Shown in pieces: positions 18,191 through 29,430 of a stretch of DNA of 64,000 nt (positions within the stretch are counted from its first letter, which is position 1; each line of letters starts with the position of its first letter). Below the pieces are notes generated by a model. That model had not been told where the DNA came from and ran no database searches. It saw only the letters and a list, made by a program, of their open reading frames with translations. The position numbers were made by a program, and so were the translations under genes. The stretch spans positions 550,001 through 614,000 of the forward strand of contig NZ_JABWRJ020000002.1 in the NCBI RefSeq assembly GCF_014268935.2. The letters are read 5' to 3'. This stretch comes from Pseudomonas peradeniyensis (GTDB lineage Bacteria > Pseudomonadota > Gammaproteobacteria > Pseudomonadales > Pseudomonadaceae).

Positions 18191-19351
18191 ATGAACATGC
18201 GTTTGCTGGTGGGCCTGTTGTTCGCCGTGTCGGTGGTCGGTTTCAGCCTCGGGGCGAGCCTGCCACTGGTGTCGTTGCGCTTGCACGAGGCGGGGGCGGG
18301 GACGCTGGAGATCGGCATCATCTCGGCGATTCCGGCGGCGGGCATGATGCTCTCGGCCTTCATGGTCGACGCCTGCTGCCGGCACCTGACCCGGCGCGTC
18401 ATCTACCTGCTCAGCTTCAGCTTGTGCACCCTGAGCATCGCCCTGCTGGAATGGGCCTTCGACTCGATGCTGTGGCTGGCGCTGCTGCGCCTGGGGCTCG
18501 GCATCGGCATGGGCATCGCGATCATCCTCGGCGAATCGTGGGTCAATGAGCTGTGCCCGGAGCACAACCGCGGCAAGATCATGGCCCTGTACGCCACCAG
18601 CTTCACCGGCTTCCAGGTGCTCGGCCCGGCACTGCTGGCGCTGCTCGGCGCCGACAGCCCATGGCTGACTGGCGTGGTCACCGTCTGCTACGGCCTGGCG
18701 CTGCTGTGCATCCTGTTCACCGTGCCCAACGACCATGTCGAGCATGGCGACGAAGGCGAGAAGAGCTTCGGCCTGGCCGGCTTTTTCCGTGTCGCCCCGG
18801 CCTTGTGCGTGGCGGTGCTGTTCTTCTCGTTCTTCGATGCGGTGGTGCTGTCATTGCTGCCGGTGTACGCCAGCAGCCACGGTTTTGCCGTAGGCGTGGC
18901 GGCGCTGATGGTGACCGTGGTGTTCGCCGGCGACATGATCTTCCAGCTGCCGTTGGGCTGGCTCGCCGATCGGGTCGAGCGCACCGGGCTGCACCTGGTA
19001 TGCGGGCTGGTGGCGATGAGCATCGGTATTGCCTTGCCCTGGCTGCTGCAGATGACCTGGCTGCTGTGGCCGCTGCTGGTGGTACTCGGGGCGGTGGCCG
19101 GGGGCATCTATACCTTGGCGCTGGTGTTGATCGGGCAGCGCTTCAGGGGCCAGGACCTGGTGACCGCCAACGCCAGTGTCGGCCTGCTGTGGGGTGTCGG
19201 CAGCCTGGTCGGGCCGCTGGTCAGCGGTGCGGCGATGGATGTGGCGCCCCATGGCTTGCCCATGGCGCTGGCGCTGATGGCAGGGTTGTTCGTGTGTTTC
19301 GCCCGGCAGGCGTACCGTCGGGCGGGCAGGCTGCAGGCGGCGGTGGACTGA
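18191..19351 (+). CDS. MFS transporter (YcaD-like)
   Basis: 386 residues, about 12 membrane segments. MFS features include SLGASLPLVSLRLHEAGAGT after the first segment and IILGESWVNELCPEHNRGKI in the loop after segment 4, the latter typical of the YcaD/CynX-like group. The second half repeats the fold with LGWLADRVERTGLHLVCG. ATG at 18191 follows AAGGAG with good spacing. Substrate unknown. The gene stands alone between the Fsr-type gene and rpsT. Confidence 0.8.
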   Translation: MNMRLLVGLLFAVSVVGFSLGASLPLVSLRLHEAGAGTLEIGIISAIPAAGMMLSAFMVDACCRHLTRRVIYLLSFSLCTLSIALLEWAFDSMLWLALLRLGLGIGMGIAIILGESWVNELCPEHNRGKIMALYATSFTGFQVLGPALLALLGADSPWLTGVVTVCYGLALLCILFTVPNDHVEHGDEGEKSFGLAGFFRVAPALCVAVLFFSFFDAVVLSLLPVYASSHGFAVGVAALMVTVVFAGDMIFQLPLGWLADRVERTGLHLVCGLVAMSIGIALPWLLQMTWLLWPLLVVLGAVAGGIYTLALVLIGQRFRGQDLVTANASVGLLWGVGSLVGPLVSGAAMDVAPHGLPMALALMAGLFVCFARQAYRRAGRLQAAVD

Positions 19352-19465
19352 GCGGCAGGGCGGTCCGCTGGTCGGCAGGCGTGGTGCCGGTGGGCTTTGC
19401 CTGCGAAACAGGTGCCACGCCATGGGCCTTCTTTATATAGGCAATCCACACTTTATCGCAGGCAT

Positions 19466-19495
19466 AAAAAAACCGACCCTAGGGTCGGTTTTTTC
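19466..19495 (-). terminator. Terminator of rpsT
   Basis: AAAAAACCGACCCT and AGGGTCGGTTTTTT arms make a perfect hairpin with tracts on both sides, 15 bases beyond the rpsT stop codon. It could also terminate transcription from the upstream + strand MFS gene. Confidence 0.9.
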
Positions 19496-19509
19496 GACAA
19501 GAACGTCGC

Positions 19510-19788
19510 TTAGGCAGCTGCAGCTTCTTTCAGCGCCTTGATGTGGCCATTCAGACGGCCTTTGTGGCGAGCAGCTTTGTTCTTGTGGATGATACCCTTG
19601 TCGGCCATACGGTCGATTACAGGTACAGCCAGAACGTAAGCGGCTTGCGCTTTTTCGGCGTCTTTTGCGTCGATGGCCTTGACTACATTCTTGATGTAGG
19701 TGCGGACCATGGAACGCAGGCTGGCGTTGTGGCTGCGACGCTTCTCAGCCTGTTTTGCACGTTTCTTGGCGGAAGGTGAGTTGGCCAC
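19510..19788 (-). CDS. rpsT: 30S ribosomal protein S20
   Basis: A 92-residue, lysine- and alanine-rich protein starting [18 protein letters not shown], the standard S20 N-terminus, and ending in an alanine tail. S20 is a primary binder of 16S rRNA in the small subunit. Divergent from murJ, as in other Pseudomonas; a strong terminator follows. Confidence 0.98.
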   Translation of the reverse strand: MANSPSAKKRAKQAEKRRSHNASLRSMVRTYIKNVVKAIDAKDAEKAQAAYVLAVPVIDRMADKGIIHKNKAARHKGRLNGHIKALKEAAAA

Positions 19789-20038
19789 CGTCGAGCTCCT
19801 CGAAAGACTTTAGGTAAATAGCAAACAAAATAGGCCGCGAATCATGCCGATGAGTCGAACGGATGTCAAGGCCACCTGCAGGGTTCCGCCGAGTGGTGAG
19901 CCAACAGGAGGGAAATATTCCTTTCTGTCGCACGACCTGTAAACTCGGGAATTTTTGGCTCCCCTGCGAAGGCGCGGGAGTATCGCACATTCGGACGCTG
20001 TCTGGCAGCGCCCTCTGTCTCTGGCGTGAAACTTTTCG

Positions 20039-21577
20039 ATGAACCTGCTCAAATCCTTGGCCGCGGTCAGCTCCATCACCATGATTTCCCGGGTGCTCGG
20101 CTTCGTGCGCGATACCATCCTGGCGCGGGTGTTCGGTGCCGGCATCGCCACCGACGCCTTCTTCATCGCCTTCAAACTGCCCAACCTGCTGCGGCGGATC
20201 TTCGCCGAGGGGGCCTTCTCCCAGGCCTTCGTGCCGATCCTGGCCGAGTACAAGACCCAGCAGGGCGAGGAGGCCACCCGTACCTTCATCGCCTATGTGA
20301 GCGGCCTGTTGACCCTGGTCCTGGCCCTGGTCACGGTGATCGGCATCCTCGCCGCGCCGTGGGTGGTCTGGGCCACCGCGCCGGGCTTCGTCGACAGCGC
20401 GCAGAAGTACGAGCTGACCACCTCGCTGCTGCGGGTGACGTTTCCTTATATATTGCTGATCTCGCTGTCGTCGCTGGTCGGCGCGATCCTCAATACCTGG
20501 AACCGCTTCAGCGTGCCGGCGTTCACCCCCACGCTGCTCAATGTGGCGATGATCGCTTTCGCCGTGCTGCTGACGCCGTACTTCGACCCGCCAATCATGG
20601 CCCTGGGCTGGGGCGTGCTGGCCGGTGGCCTGGCACAACTGCTGTACCAGCTGCCGGCGCTGAAAAAGATCGGCATGCTCGTGCTGCCGCGCCTGAACCT
20701 GCGCGACACCGGCGTGTGGCGCGTGCTCAAGCAGATGCTGCCGGCCATCCTCGGGGTGTCGGTGAGCCAGATCTCGCTGATCATCAACACCATCTTCGCC
20801 TCGTTCCTGGTGGCAGGCTCGGTGTCGTGGATGTACTACGCCGACCGCCTGATGGAGCTGCCCTCCGGCGTGCTCGGCGTGGCCCTGGGCACCATCCTGC
20901 TGCCGACCCTGGCCAAGACCTATGCCAACAAGGACCGCGAGGAGTATTCGCGGATCCTCGACTGGGGCCTGCGCCTATGCTTCCTGCTGGTGCTGCCCTG
21001 CACCCTGGCCCTGGCCATCCTCGCCGAACCGCTGACCGTGGCGCTGTTCCAGTACGGCAAGTTCACCGCCTTCGACGCGGCCATGACCCAGCGCGCCCTG
21101 ATCGCCTATTCGGTGGGCCTGCTGGCGATCATCCTGGTCAAGGTGCTGGCACCTGGCTTCTATGCGCAGCAGAATATCCGCACGCCGGTGAAGATCGCGG
21201 TCTTCACCCTGGTCTGCACCCAGTTGCTCAACCTGGTGCTGATCGGCCCGCTGGCCCATGCCGGGCTGGCCCTGGCCATCAGCCTGGGCGCGTGCCTGAA
21301 CGCCGGCCTGCTGTACTGGAAGCTGCGCAGCCAGCAACTGTTCCAGCCGCAGCCGGGCTGGATGGCGTTCCTGCTCAAGCTGGTGCTGGCCGTGACCCTG
21401 ATGTCGGGCGTGCTGCTGCTGGGCATGCACTACCTGCCGGCCTGGGAACAGGGCAACATGCTCGCGCGCTTCCTGCGCCTTGGGGGCCTGATCGCGGCGG
21501 GCGTGGTGACCTACTTCGGCTGCCTGTTCCTGTGCGGGTTCCGCCCACGGCATTTCGCCCGCAAGGCGTTGCATTGA
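20039..21577 (+). CDS. murJ: Lipid II flippase MurJ
   Basis: 512 residues with 14 predicted membrane segments. It begins [20 protein letters not shown] and contains [20 protein letters not shown] and [11 protein letters not shown], the conserved MurJ/MviN block with the essential arginines. MurJ moves the peptidoglycan precursor lipid II across the inner membrane. It precedes ribF by 118 bases. Length equals that of other gammaproteobacterial MurJ. Confidence 0.97.
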   Translation: MNLLKSLAAVSSITMISRVLGFVRDTILARVFGAGIATDAFFIAFKLPNLLRRIFAEGAFSQAFVPILAEYKTQQGEEATRTFIAYVSGLLTLVLALVTVIGILAAPWVVWATAPGFVDSAQKYELTTSLLRVTFPYILLISLSSLVGAILNTWNRFSVPAFTPTLLNVAMIAFAVLLTPYFDPPIMALGWGVLAGGLAQLLYQLPALKKIGMLVLPRLNLRDTGVWRVLKQMLPAILGVSVSQISLIINTIFASFLVAGSVSWMYYADRLMELPSGVLGVALGTILLPTLAKTYANKDREEYSRILDWGLRLCFLLVLPCTLALAILAEPLTVALFQYGKFTAFDAAMTQRALIAYSVGLLAIILVKVLAPGFYAQQNIRTPVKIAVFTLVCTQLLNLVLIGPLAHAGLALAISLGACLNAGLLYWKLRSQQLFQPQPGWMAFLLKLVLAVTLMSGVLLLGMHYLPAWEQGNMLARFLRLGGLIAAGVVTYFGCLFLCGFRPRHFARKALH

Positions 21578-21695
21578 GGCGCGAGAGGGGTCAGGCGTCG
21601 GTTTTTCGCATTCCACGCCCCATGGGGGCGCTGCTGCCTGTCACCAGCGCCCGGGTGTGGTTATAATCGGCCACTTTATGAGCAAGAAGCGCGTT

Positions 21696-22646
21696 ATGCA
21701 GCTGGTTCGAGGTCTTCACAACCTGCGCCCCGAGCACCGGGGCTGTGTCGCCACCATTGGCAACTTCGACGGGGTCCACCGTGGCCACCAGGCGATCCTC
21801 GCACGCCTGCGCGAACGCGGTCAGGAACTGGGCCTGCCCACCTGCGTGGTCATCTTCGAGCCGCAGCCGCGCGAGTACTTCGCCCCGCAGAGCGCCCCGG
21901 CGCGACTGGCCCGTCTGCGCGACAAGGTCGAGCTGCTGGCCGGCGAGGGCATCGACCGGGTGCTGTGCCTGTCGTTCAACCAGCGCCTGAGCCAGCTCAG
22001 CGCCGAGCAGTTCGTCAAGGCGGTGCTGGTCGACGGCCTGGGCGTGCGCCACCTCGAAGTGGGCGACGACTTCCGCTTCGGCTGCGACCGCGCCGGCGAC
22101 TTCGTCTTCCTCACCGAAGCCGGCAAACGCCACGGCTTCAGCGTCGAGGCGGCCAATACCGTGATCCAGGACGGCCTGCGGGTCAGCAGCACCGAAGTGC
22201 GCAAGGCCCTGGCCGAAGGCAACTTCGAGCTGGCCGAGCACCTGCTGGGGCGTCCGTACCGTATCACCGGGCGCGTGCTGCATGGCCAGAAGCTGGCCCG
22301 CCAGCTCGGCACCCCCACCGCCAACATCCAGCTCAAGCGCCGTCGCGTGCCGCTGTCCGGGGTCTACCTGGCCAGCATCGAGATCGACGGCAAGGCCTGG
22401 CCGGGTGTCGGCAATATCGGAGTGCGCCCCACCGTTGCCGGTGACGGGCGTCCTCACCTGGAGATTCATCTCCTGGACTACGCCGGCGACCTGTATGGCC
22501 GGCGCCTGACGGTGGAATTCCACCACAAGCTGCGTGAAGAGCAGCGTTTCGCCTCCCTGGAGGCGCTGAAGTCGGCGATCGACGCGGACATCGCCGCCGC
22601 ACGTGCCCACTGGCACGCTCAACCGCTAACGAAGAGCCTGAAATGA
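21696..22646 (+). CDS. ribF: Bifunctional riboflavin kinase / FAD synthetase
   Basis: 316 residues. The N-terminal FMN adenylyltransferase domain has the nucleotidyl-transferase motif [16 protein letters not shown] (about residues 20-35) and SSTEVRKAL; the C-terminal flavokinase domain has GTPTANIQL and [12 protein letters not shown]. It makes FMN and then FAD in the cytoplasm. ATG at 21696 (MQLVRGLHN) is the family start; the open frame extends upstream to 21657 without conservation. It overlaps ileS by four bases, starting the ribF-ileS-lspA-fkpB-ispH block. Confidence 0.97.
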   Translation: MQLVRGLHNLRPEHRGCVATIGNFDGVHRGHQAILARLRERGQELGLPTCVVIFEPQPREYFAPQSAPARLARLRDKVELLAGEGIDRVLCLSFNQRLSQLSAEQFVKAVLVDGLGVRHLEVGDDFRFGCDRAGDFVFLTEAGKRHGFSVEAANTVIQDGLRVSSTEVRKALAEGNFELAEHLLGRPYRITGRVLHGQKLARQLGTPTANIQLKRRRVPLSGVYLASIEIDGKAWPGVGNIGVRPTVAGDGRPHLEIHLLDYAGDLYGRRLTVEFHHKLREEQRFASLEALKSAIDADIAAARAHWHAQPLTKSLK

Positions 22647-25474
22647 CCGACTACAAAGCCACGCTTAACCTTCCGGACACCGCCTTCCCCATGAAGGCCG
22701 GCCTGCCTCAGCGCGAACCGCAGATCCTGCAGCGCTGGGACAGTATTGGCCTGTACGGTAAGTTGCGCGAGATTGGCAAGGATCGTCCGAAGTTCGTCCT
22801 GCACGACGGCCCGCCCTATGCCAACGGCAAGATCCACATCGGTCATGCGCTGAACAAGATTCTCAAGGACATGATCGTCCGCTCCAAGACCCTGTCCGGT
22901 TTCGACGCGCCGTACGTGCCGGGCTGGGACTGCCACGGCCTGCCGATCGAGCACAAGGTCGAGGTCACCCACGGCAAGCACCTGACCGCCGACCGCACCC
23001 GCGAGCTGTGCCGCGAGTACGCCGCCGAGCAGATCGAAGGGCAGAAGACCGAGTTCATCCGCCTGGGCGTGCTGGGCGACTGGGACAACCCGTACAAGAC
23101 CATGAACTTCGCCAACGAGGCCGGTGAAATCCGCGCCCTGGCCGAGATGGTCAAGCAAGGCTTCGTGTTCAAGGGCCTCAAGCCCGTGAACTGGTGCTTC
23201 GATTGCGGCTCGGCCCTGGCTGAAGCCGAGGTCGAGTACGCCGACAAGAAATCCCAGACCATCGACGTCGCCTTCCCGGTCGCCGATGCCGACAAGCTGG
23301 CCGCCGCCTTCGGCCTGGGCGCGCTGGCCAAGCCCGCCGCCATCGTGATCTGGACTACCACCCCGTGGACCATCCCGGCCAACCAGGCGCTGAACATCCA
23401 CCCGGACTTCAAGTACGCCCTGGTCGACACCGGCGAGCGCCTGCTGGTGCTGGCCGAGGAGCTGGTCGAGTCGTGCCTCAAGCGCTACAACCTGGAAGGC
23501 TCGATCATCGCCACCGCCCCGGGCTCGGCCCTGGAGCTGATCAACTTCCGCCACCCGTTCTACGACCGCCTGTCGCCGATCTACCTGGCCGACTACGTCG
23601 AGCTGGGCGCCGGCACCGGCGTGGTGCACTCCTCGCCAGCCTATGGTGAAGACGACTTCGTCACCTGCAAGCGCTACGGCATGGTCAACGACGACATCCT
23701 CACCCCGGTACAGAGCAACGGCGTGTATGTCGAGTCGCTGCCGTTCTTCGGCGGCCAGTTTATCTGGAAGGCCAACCCGGCCATCGTTGAAAAGCTCAGC
23801 GAAGTCGGTGCGCTGATGCACACCGAGACCATCAGCCACAGCTACATGCACTGCTGGCGCCACAAGACCCCGCTGATCTACCGCGCCACCGCGCAGTGGT
23901 TCGTCGGCATGGACAAGCAGCCGAGCACTGGCGAGCCGCTGCGCGAGCGCGCGCTCAAGGCCATCGAAGAGACCAAGTTCGTTCCGGCCTGGGGCCAGGC
24001 GCGCCTGCACTCGATGATCGCCAACCGTCCGGACTGGTGCATCTCGCGTCAGCGCAACTGGGGCGTGCCGATCCCGTTCTTCCTCGACAAGCAGACCGGC
24101 GAGCTGCACCCGCGCACCGTCGAGCTGATGGAAGAAGTCGCCAAGCGCGTCGAGCAGGAAGGCATCGAGGCCTGGTTCAAGCTGGATGCCGCCGAGCTGC
24201 TCGGTGACGAGGCCGGCCAGTACGACAAGATCACCGACACCCTCGACGTCTGGTTCGACTCCGGCACCACCCACTGGCACGTGCTGCGCGGCTCCCACGA
24301 CATCGGCCACGCCACCGGCCCGCGTGCCGACCTGTACCTGGAAGGCTCCGACCAGCACCGCGGCTGGTTCCACTCCTCCTTGCTGACCGGTTGCGCCATC
24401 GACGGCCACGCGCCGTACCGCGAGCTGCTGACCCACGGCTTCACCGTGGACGAGAACGGCCGCAAGATGTCCAAGTCGCTGGGCAACACCATCGAGCCAC
24501 AGAAGGTCAACGACACCCTGGGCGCCGACATCCTGCGCCTGTGGGTCTCGGCCACCGACTACTCCGGCGAGATGGCGGTTTCCGAGCAGATCCTGCAGCG
24601 CAGCGCCGATGCCTACCGGCGTATCCGCAACACCGCGCGCTTCCTGCTCTCCAACCTGTCCGGCTTCGACCCGGCCCGCGACCTGCTGCCGGCCGAAGAC
24701 ATGCTGGCCCTGGACCGTTGGGCGGTCGACCGCACCCTGTTGCTGCAGCGCGAGCTGGAAGAGCACTACAGCGAGTACCGTTTCTGGAACGTCTACTCGA
24801 AGATCCACAACTTTTGCGTGCAGGAGCTGGGTGGCTTCTACCTCGACATCATCAAGGACCGCCAGTACACCACCGGCGCCAACAGTGTCGCCCGCCGCTC
24901 GTGCCAGACCGCGCTGTACCACATCAGCGAGGCGCTGGTGCGCTGGATCGCGCCGATCCTGGCGTTCACCGCCGACGAGATCTGGCAGTACCTGCCAGGC
25001 GAGCGCAACGAGTCGGTGATGCTCAACACCTGGTACCAAGGCCTGGCCGAACTGCCGGCCGACGCCGAGCTGGACCGTGCCTACTGGGACCGCGTGATGG
25101 CTGTTAAAGCCGCGGTCAACAAGGAGCTGGAAAACCAGCGTACCGCCAAGGTCATCGGTGGCAACCTGCAGGCCGAAGTCACCCTGTTCGCCGAAGAGGG
25201 CTTGACCGCCGACCTGAACAAGCTCGGCGACGAACTGCGCTTCGTGCTGATCACCTCGGCCGCCAGCGTGGTGCCGTTCGTCCAGGCGCCGGCCGATGCC
25301 GTGACAACCGAAGTCGAAGGCCTCAAGCTGAAAGTGGTCAAGTCCGGCCATGCCAAGTGCGGCCGCTGCTGGCACTTCCGCGCCGATGTGGGCAGCCACC
25401 CGGAGCATCCGGAAATCTGCGCCCGTTGCGTCGACAACCTGAGCGGTTCGGGCGAGGTGCGCCACTATGCCTAA
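22643..25474 (+). CDS. ileS: Isoleucyl-tRNA synthetase
   Basis: 943 residues. Class I signature HIGH-type motif [16 protein letters not shown] lies near residue 60, the KMSKS motif ([12 protein letters not shown]) near residue 610, and the C-terminal zinc finger (CGRCWHFR ... CARCV) near residues 905-930. Charges tRNA-Ile; a large CP1 domain provides editing. Overlaps ribF by 4 bases and lspA by 8. Bacterial-type enzyme of normal length, sensitive-type zinc tail; no upstream T-box is seen. Confidence 0.98.
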   Translation: MTDYKATLNLPDTAFPMKAGLPQREPQILQRWDSIGLYGKLREIGKDRPKFVLHDGPPYANGKIHIGHALNKILKDMIVRSKTLSGFDAPYVPGWDCHGLPIEHKVEVTHGKHLTADRTRELCREYAAEQIEGQKTEFIRLGVLGDWDNPYKTMNFANEAGEIRALAEMVKQGFVFKGLKPVNWCFDCGSALAEAEVEYADKKSQTIDVAFPVADADKLAAAFGLGALAKPAAIVIWTTTPWTIPANQALNIHPDFKYALVDTGERLLVLAEELVESCLKRYNLEGSIIATAPGSALELINFRHPFYDRLSPIYLADYVELGAGTGVVHSSPAYGEDDFVTCKRYGMVNDDILTPVQSNGVYVESLPFFGGQFIWKANPAIVEKLSEVGALMHTETISHSYMHCWRHKTPLIYRATAQWFVGMDKQPSTGEPLRERALKAIEETKFVPAWGQARLHSMIANRPDWCISRQRNWGVPIPFFLDKQTGELHPRTVELMEEVAKRVEQEGIEAWFKLDAAELLGDEAGQYDKITDTLDVWFDSGTTHWHVLRGSHDIGHATGPRADLYLEGSDQHRGWFHSSLLTGCAIDGHAPYRELLTHGFTVDENGRKMSKSLGNTIEPQKVNDTLGADILRLWVSATDYSGEMAVSEQILQRSADAYRRIRNTARFLLSNLSGFDPARDLLPAEDMLALDRWAVDRTLLLQRELEEHYSEYRFWNVYSKIHNFCVQELGGFYLDIIKDRQYTTGANSVARRSCQTALYHISEALVRWIAPILAFTADEIWQYLPGERNESVMLNTWYQGLAELPADAELDRAYWDRVMAVKAAVNKELENQRTAKVIGGNLQAEVTLFAEEGLTADLNKLGDELRFVLITSAASVVPFVQAPADAVTTEVEGLKLKVVKSGHAKCGRCWHFRADVGSHPEHPEICARCVDNLSGSGEVRHYA

Positions 25475-25982
25475 TGCTCCTGCAGGGCGCTTCGGGCGCC
25501 TTGCCTGGCTCTGGCTGAGCCTGGTGGTCCTGGTCCTCGACCAGGCCACCAAGCTGTACTTCGACAGCGCGCTGACCATGTACCAGCAGATCGTGGTCAT
25601 CCCCGACTACTTCAGCTGGACCCTGGCCTACAACACCGGCGCCGCGTTCAGCTTCCTGGCCGACAGCTCCGGCTGGCAGCGCTGGCTGTTCGCGCTGATC
25701 GCCGTGGTGGTCAGCGCCGTGCTGGTGGTCTGGCTCAAGCGCCTGGGGCGCAACGAGACCTGGCTGGCAGTGGCCCTGGCCCTGGTGCTGGGCGGCGCGC
25801 TGGGCAACCTGTACGACCGCGTCGTGCTGGGCCATGTGGTCGATTTCATCCTGGTGCACTGGCAGAACCGCTACTACTTCCCGGCCTTCAACCTGGCCGA
25901 CAGCGCGATCACCGTGGGCGCGGTGATGCTGGCGCTGGACATGTTCAAGAGCAAGAAGTCCGAGGAAGCCGTCCATGACTGA
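25467..25982 (+). CDS. lspA: Lipoprotein signal peptidase (signal peptidase II)
   Basis: 171 residues with four membrane segments. Family blocks are [10 protein letters not shown] near the first segment, [31 protein letters not shown] and [14 protein letters not shown]; the last two carry the catalytic aspartates. It cleaves signal peptides of prolipoproteins, such as BamD encoded at 32.4 kb. It overlaps ileS and fkpB by 8 bases each. Confidence 0.97.
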   Translation: MPNAPAGRFGRLAWLWLSLVVLVLDQATKLYFDSALTMYQQIVVIPDYFSWTLAYNTGAAFSFLADSSGWQRWLFALIAVVVSAVLVVWLKRLGRNETWLAVALALVLGGALGNLYDRVVLGHVVDFILVHWQNRYYFPAFNLADSAITVGAVMLALDMFKSKKSEEAVHD

Positions 25983-26412
25983 GACCCGCATCGGCCAGAA
26001 CACCGAAGTCACCCTGCACTTCGCGCTGCACCTGGAAAACGGCGACACCGTCGACAGCACCTTCGACAAGGCCCCGGCCGTGTTCAAGGTCGGCGACGGC
26101 AACCTGCTGCCGGGCTTCGAGAACGCCCTGTTCGGCTTCAAGGCCGGTGACCAGCGCAAGCTGAGCATCGCCCCGGAGAACGCCTTCGGCCAGCACAACC
26201 CGCAGAACGTGCAGGTGATGCCGCGCTCGCAGTTCGAAGGCATGGAGCTGTCCGAAGGGCTGCTGGTGATCTTCAACGACGCCGCCAACACCGAGCTACC
26301 GGGCGTGGTCAAGGCGTTCGACGACAACCAGGTGACCATCGATTTCAACCATCCACTGGCTGGCAAGACCCTGAACTTCGAGGTGCAGATCCTCGACGTG
26401 AAGGCGCTGTGA
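25975..26412 (+). CDS. fkpB: FKBP-type peptidyl-prolyl isomerase (SlpA-like)
   Basis: 145 residues. N-terminal FKBP half-domain [19 protein letters not shown] and [19 protein letters not shown], followed by an inserted-flap segment ([20 protein letters not shown]) as in SlpA/FkpB. It is a cytoplasmic prolyl isomerase with chaperone activity. Its place between lspA and ispH is the standard order in gammaproteobacteria. Confidence 0.95.
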   Translation: MTETRIGQNTEVTLHFALHLENGDTVDSTFDKAPAVFKVGDGNLLPGFENALFGFKAGDQRKLSIAPENAFGQHNPQNVQVMPRSQFEGMELSEGLLVIFNDAANTELPGVVKAFDDNQVTIDFNHPLAGKTLNFEVQILDVKAL

Positions 26413-26426
26413 GCCTGGAGCCGAGC

Positions 26427-27371
26427 ATGCAAATCAAACTCGCCAACCCGCGCGGCTTCTGCGCGGGGGTCGACCGGGCGATCGAGATCGTCAACCGCGC
26501 CCTGGAAGTCTTCGGCCCGCCGATCTATGTGCGCCACGAAGTGGTGCACAACAAGTTCGTGGTCGAGGACCTGCGCAACCGTGGCGCGATCTTCGTCGAA
26601 GAGCTGGACCAGGTGCCGGACGACGTCATCGTCATCTTCAGTGCCCACGGCGTTTCCCAGGCCGTGCGCCAGGAAGCCGCCGGTCGTGGCCTGAAGGTGT
26701 TCGACGCCACCTGCCCGCTGGTGACCAAGGTGCATATCGAGGTTGCCAAGTACAGCCGCGATGGCCGTGAGACCATTCTCATCGGCCACGAGGGGCACCC
26801 GGAAGTCGAAGGCACCATGGGCCAGTACGACGCCAGCAATGGCGGTGCCATCTACCTCGTCGAGGACGAGGACGATGTCGCCAGGCTGCAGGTGCGCAAC
26901 CCTGACCACCTGGCCTTCGTCACCCAGACCACCCTGTCGATGGATGACACCAGCCGGGTGATCGACGCCCTGCGCGAACGCTTCCCGAACATCGGCGGCC
27001 CGCGCAAGGACGACATCTGCTACGCCACCCAGAACCGCCAGGACGCCGTCAAGCAACTGGCCGACGAGTGCGACGTGGTATTGGTGGTCGGCAGCCCCAA
27101 CAGCTCCAACTCCAACCGCCTGCGCGAGCTGGCCGAGCGCATGAGCACACCGGCCTACCTGATCGACGGCGCCGAGGACCTGCAACGCAGCTGGTTCGAC
27201 GGGGCCGAGCGCATCGGCATCACCGCCGGGGCCTCGGCACCGGAGGTGCTGGTGCGTGGCGTGATCGACCAGCTCAAGGCCTGGGGCGCGACCGGCGCCG
27301 AAGAGCTCCACGGGCGCGAGGAGAACATCACCTTCTCCATGCCCAAGGAGCTGCGGGTCCGCTCGATCTGA
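26427..27371 (+). CDS. ispH: 4-hydroxy-3-methylbut-2-enyl diphosphate reductase
   Basis: 314 residues. The three cysteines that bind the iron-sulfur cluster are in [10 protein letters not shown] (Cys12), [12 protein letters not shown] and [11 protein letters not shown]; the active-site block SAHGVSQ is present. It carries out the last step of the MEP isoprenoid pathway. ATG at 26427 gives the family N-terminus [12 protein letters not shown]; a GTG at 26409, inside the fkpB stop, would add six residues. Last gene of the ribF-ispH block; a divergently read pilin-like gene converges on it. Confidence 0.97.
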   Translation: MQIKLANPRGFCAGVDRAIEIVNRALEVFGPPIYVRHEVVHNKFVVEDLRNRGAIFVEELDQVPDDVIVIFSAHGVSQAVRQEAAGRGLKVFDATCPLVTKVHIEVAKYSRDGRETILIGHEGHPEVEGTMGQYDASNGGAIYLVEDEDDVARLQVRNPDHLAFVTQTTLSMDDTSRVIDALRERFPNIGGPRKDDICYATQNRQDAVKQLADECDVVLVVGSPNSSNSNRLRELAERMSTPAYLIDGAEDLQRSWFDGAERIGITAGASAPEVLVRGVIDQLKAWGATGAEELHGREENITFSMPKELRVRSI

Positions 27372-27372
27372 G

Positions 27373-27852
27373 TCAGTCCGGTGCACAGCGGCGGCCCTCG
27401 TCGCTGCGCAGGCTGACCCGGCCACTGGGGCTGAGCACCACCTGATGACGGCTGTCGAGGGTGGTGCGCGGGCAGATGTCCAGCGTGGTACCGACGAAAC
27501 CCACCCCCAGCGGCGCCCCCCGGGCGCTGAACCTCACGACCCGGTCCGAGGTCGTGGCAATCCTCAGCGGCCTGTGCAGGCGATGTTCCTGCAACCGTTC
27601 GCCATCCTGTTCCAGTACGACCCGCCAACCCTTGCCCCAATCCTCCTCCAGTGGCCGGACCAGCACGGCCTGGTGCCTTAGCGCCGCCTGATTACGGGCG
27701 CCGCGTAGGGCCTGTGCCAGCTCCCTGGCCACGGCACCGACGTAAAGCTCATCGCTGAACTTGCTGTAGGCCGATATGCCCTGGTGTGTCAGAAGGCTCA
27801 ACACGCCCAGTGCGAACATCATTTGTATCAGTGTTACGCCTTGTTGCCCCAC
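27373..27852 (-). CDS. fimT: GspH/FimT-family pseudopilin
   Basis: 159 residues with a GTG start 8 bases after GGAGG. The N-terminus MGQQGVTLIQMMFALGVLS is a type III (prepilin) signal: Gly before the cleavage site then a hydrophobic helix. The usual Glu at mature position 5 is Gln. The GspH-type globular part follows. It lies on the strand opposite pilV-pilW-pilX-pilE and converges with ispH (one base between the stops). In P. aeruginosa fimT/fimU precede these minor pilins on the same strand; here it is divergent with a 106-base shared upstream region. Confidence 0.85.
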   Translation of the reverse strand: MGQQGVTLIQMMFALGVLSLLTHQGISAYSKFSDELYVGAVARELAQALRGARNQAALRHQAVLVRPLEEDWGKGWRVVLEQDGERLQEHRLHRPLRIATTSDRVVRFSARGAPLGVGFVGTTLDICPRTTLDSRHQVVLSPSGRVSLRSDEGRRCAPD

Positions 27853-27958
27853 GCTGCATTCCTCCCTGGAAGTGCTTCTCTGTAGCTTCCAGGACGCCCG
27901 GCAAGGGCGCCAGTCGGCCGGTTCGGGTTGCGGCCTAGGAAAGATCCCAGGAGGGACT

Positions 27959-28318
27959 ATGGGGGCGAAGGAAGGGGGCATGACACTGCTGGAGGTGCTG
28001 CTGGCCGTCACGGTGCTGACGCTGGGGCTGTTCGCATCGGCGGCCTTGCAGTTGCGAGGGCTGCAGGCGGTCGAGGGCGCGCGGCGGGATGCGCAGGCGT
28101 TGCAACTGGCCCAGGGCATGTTGGAGCGCGTGAGGGCCGCCGGGGCGCTCGAGGCGGGCGAGGAAGCGGCCTGGCAGTCGCGCCTGACCCAAGTGCTCGG
28201 TAGTGCGGCGCAAGGGCGCATGAACCTGGCCGGGGGCGTGCTGGTGCTGGACGTCGATTGGCCGGGCATGGGAGAGGGGCGGCAGTCGCTGAGCGTGCAG
28301 GGCAGGGTGCTGCCATGA
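27959..28318 (+). CDS. pilV: Minor pilin PilV-type
   Basis: 119 residues starting MGAKEGGMTLLEVLLAVTVL, with the prepilin cleavage site between Gly and Met and Glu at mature position 5. The hydrophobic N-terminal helix is followed by a short globular part (LQLRGLQAVEGARRDAQALQ), typical of PilV. Expected to prime type IV pilus assembly with PilW, PilX, PilE and FimT. GGAGG is seven bases before ATG. Overlaps pilW by four bases. Confidence 0.85.
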   Translation: MGAKEGGMTLLEVLLAVTVLTLGLFASAALQLRGLQAVEGARRDAQALQLAQGMLERVRAAGALEAGEEAAWQSRLTQVLGSAAQGRMNLAGGVLVLDVDWPGMGEGRQSLSVQGRVLP

Positions 28319-28962
28319 GGCGTCGGCAGGTGGGTTTCGGCCTTGTCGAGGCACTGCTGGCCCTGGCACTGGGCCTGATGCTGCTGGTGGCCGCCGGCCA
28401 GGTATTCGTCTCGGCGTATCAGGCCTTGCAACTGCAGGGCGCGGCGGCGCGCCTGCAGGATGACGCCCGCCTGGCCTTGCAGCGAATGGCCGAGGATATC
28501 CGCCAGGCGGGGATGTTCGGTTGTCTGCGCCTTGAAGCCGAGGACTTTGCCGATCCTGGCGCGGCCCAGGCCTTCGCGTCGCCCATCGAGGTCACCGGCG
28601 ACAGCCTGACCCTGGTCGGCGCTGAGTTGCCCGGGTTGCTCGGCACCCCGGACTGGACCGTGCTCAGCGACTGCCGCAGTTGGGCGCGGGTGCAGCCCGG
28701 GCAGCACGTCGGGGACGGCGAGTTGCTGGCGCTGCCGGTGCGCCGGGTGAGCTATCGGGTGCGCAACGGCAGCCTGATGCTCACCAGCAATGCGCAGCAT
28801 GCCAGTCTCATCGACCAGGTGCGGGCGTTGGAGGTCAGCCGTGTCGAGGCGGGCGCGGGTGAGCGGCTGGATATCCGCCTGACCTTGCATGACCGGCAGC
28901 ATGGGCTCGAGCAGCGCCATTCACTGAGCGTGGCCCTGCGCAACCCGGGAGCCGAGTCGTGA
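28315..28962 (+). CDS. pilW: Minor pilin PilW-type
   Basis: 215 residues beginning MRRRQVGFGLVEALLALALG, a prepilin signal with Glu at mature position 5. The globular part has LQRMAEDIRQAGMFGC, a signature stretch of PilW proteins. ATG at 28315 overlaps the pilV stop. Predicted to be processed by PilD (46.5 kb) and to sit at the pilus tip complex. Confidence 0.87.
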   Translation: MRRRQVGFGLVEALLALALGLMLLVAAGQVFVSAYQALQLQGAAARLQDDARLALQRMAEDIRQAGMFGCLRLEAEDFADPGAAQAFASPIEVTGDSLTLVGAELPGLLGTPDWTVLSDCRSWARVQPGQHVGDGELLALPVRRVSYRVRNGSLMLTSNAQHASLIDQVRALEVSRVEAGAGERLDIRLTLHDRQHGLEQRHSLSVALRNPGAES

Positions 28963-29429
28963 CGGGGCAGCGTGGCGTTGTGCTGTTGCTGGCGTTGATC
29001 CTGAGCCTGCTGTTCGGCCTGCTGGCAACCCTGGCCCTGCGCGAGGCGCTTTTGCAGCAGCGCCAAGCAGGCGATCAGCTGGCCGGCGCGCGGGCCTTCG
29101 AGCAGGCGGAGGCGGCCTTGATCGAGGGCACGGAACTCCTTGCAGGCAGCATCCCGGCCCGATGCCAGGCCTGTTCGCCACCCAGTCCGCCTGGTACGCA
29201 GCCTTCCTCGCCCTGGCTGGCGACCCGCAGTGGCTTCGTTTACCTGCAAACCCTGGGAGACAGCCTGCGTGTCGCGGGTCAGCCCGTCGGGGACAGGCTG
29301 ACGCTGGTCCGGGTGACGGCGGTGGGCCTTCAAGTCCGCGGGCGGCAACTGCTGGAGGCGGTCTATGCCATCGATGATGACGGCGCGGTGAAGCGTATCA
29401 GCTGGCGTCAGCGCCTGGGGGAGGGCTGA
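28959..29429 (+). CDS. pilX: Minor pilin PilX-type
   Basis: 156 residues, GTG start inside a GTGA overlap with pilW. MTGQRGVVLLLALILSLLFG matches the PilX N-terminus, where the cleavage Gly is followed by VVLLLAL; the Glu at position 5 is absent, as in PilX. QAEAAL near residue 50 is also typical. In P. aeruginosa pilY1 follows pilX; here pilE follows after one base. Confidence 0.85.
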   Translation: MTGQRGVVLLLALILSLLFGLLATLALREALLQQRQAGDQLAGARAFEQAEAALIEGTELLAGSIPARCQACSPPSPPGTQPSSPWLATRSGFVYLQTLGDSLRVAGQPVGDRLTLVRVTAVGLQVRGRQLLEAVYAIDDDGAVKRISWRQRLGEG

Positions 29430-29430
29430 G

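Noticed and set aside
22523..22642. T-box riboswitch before ileS
   Set aside because: ileS overlaps ribF by four bases and no leader exists.
22619..25600. 993-codon open frame on the minus strand opposite ileS
   Set aside because: Shadow frame of a high-GC gene; ileS motifs on the other strand are unambiguous.
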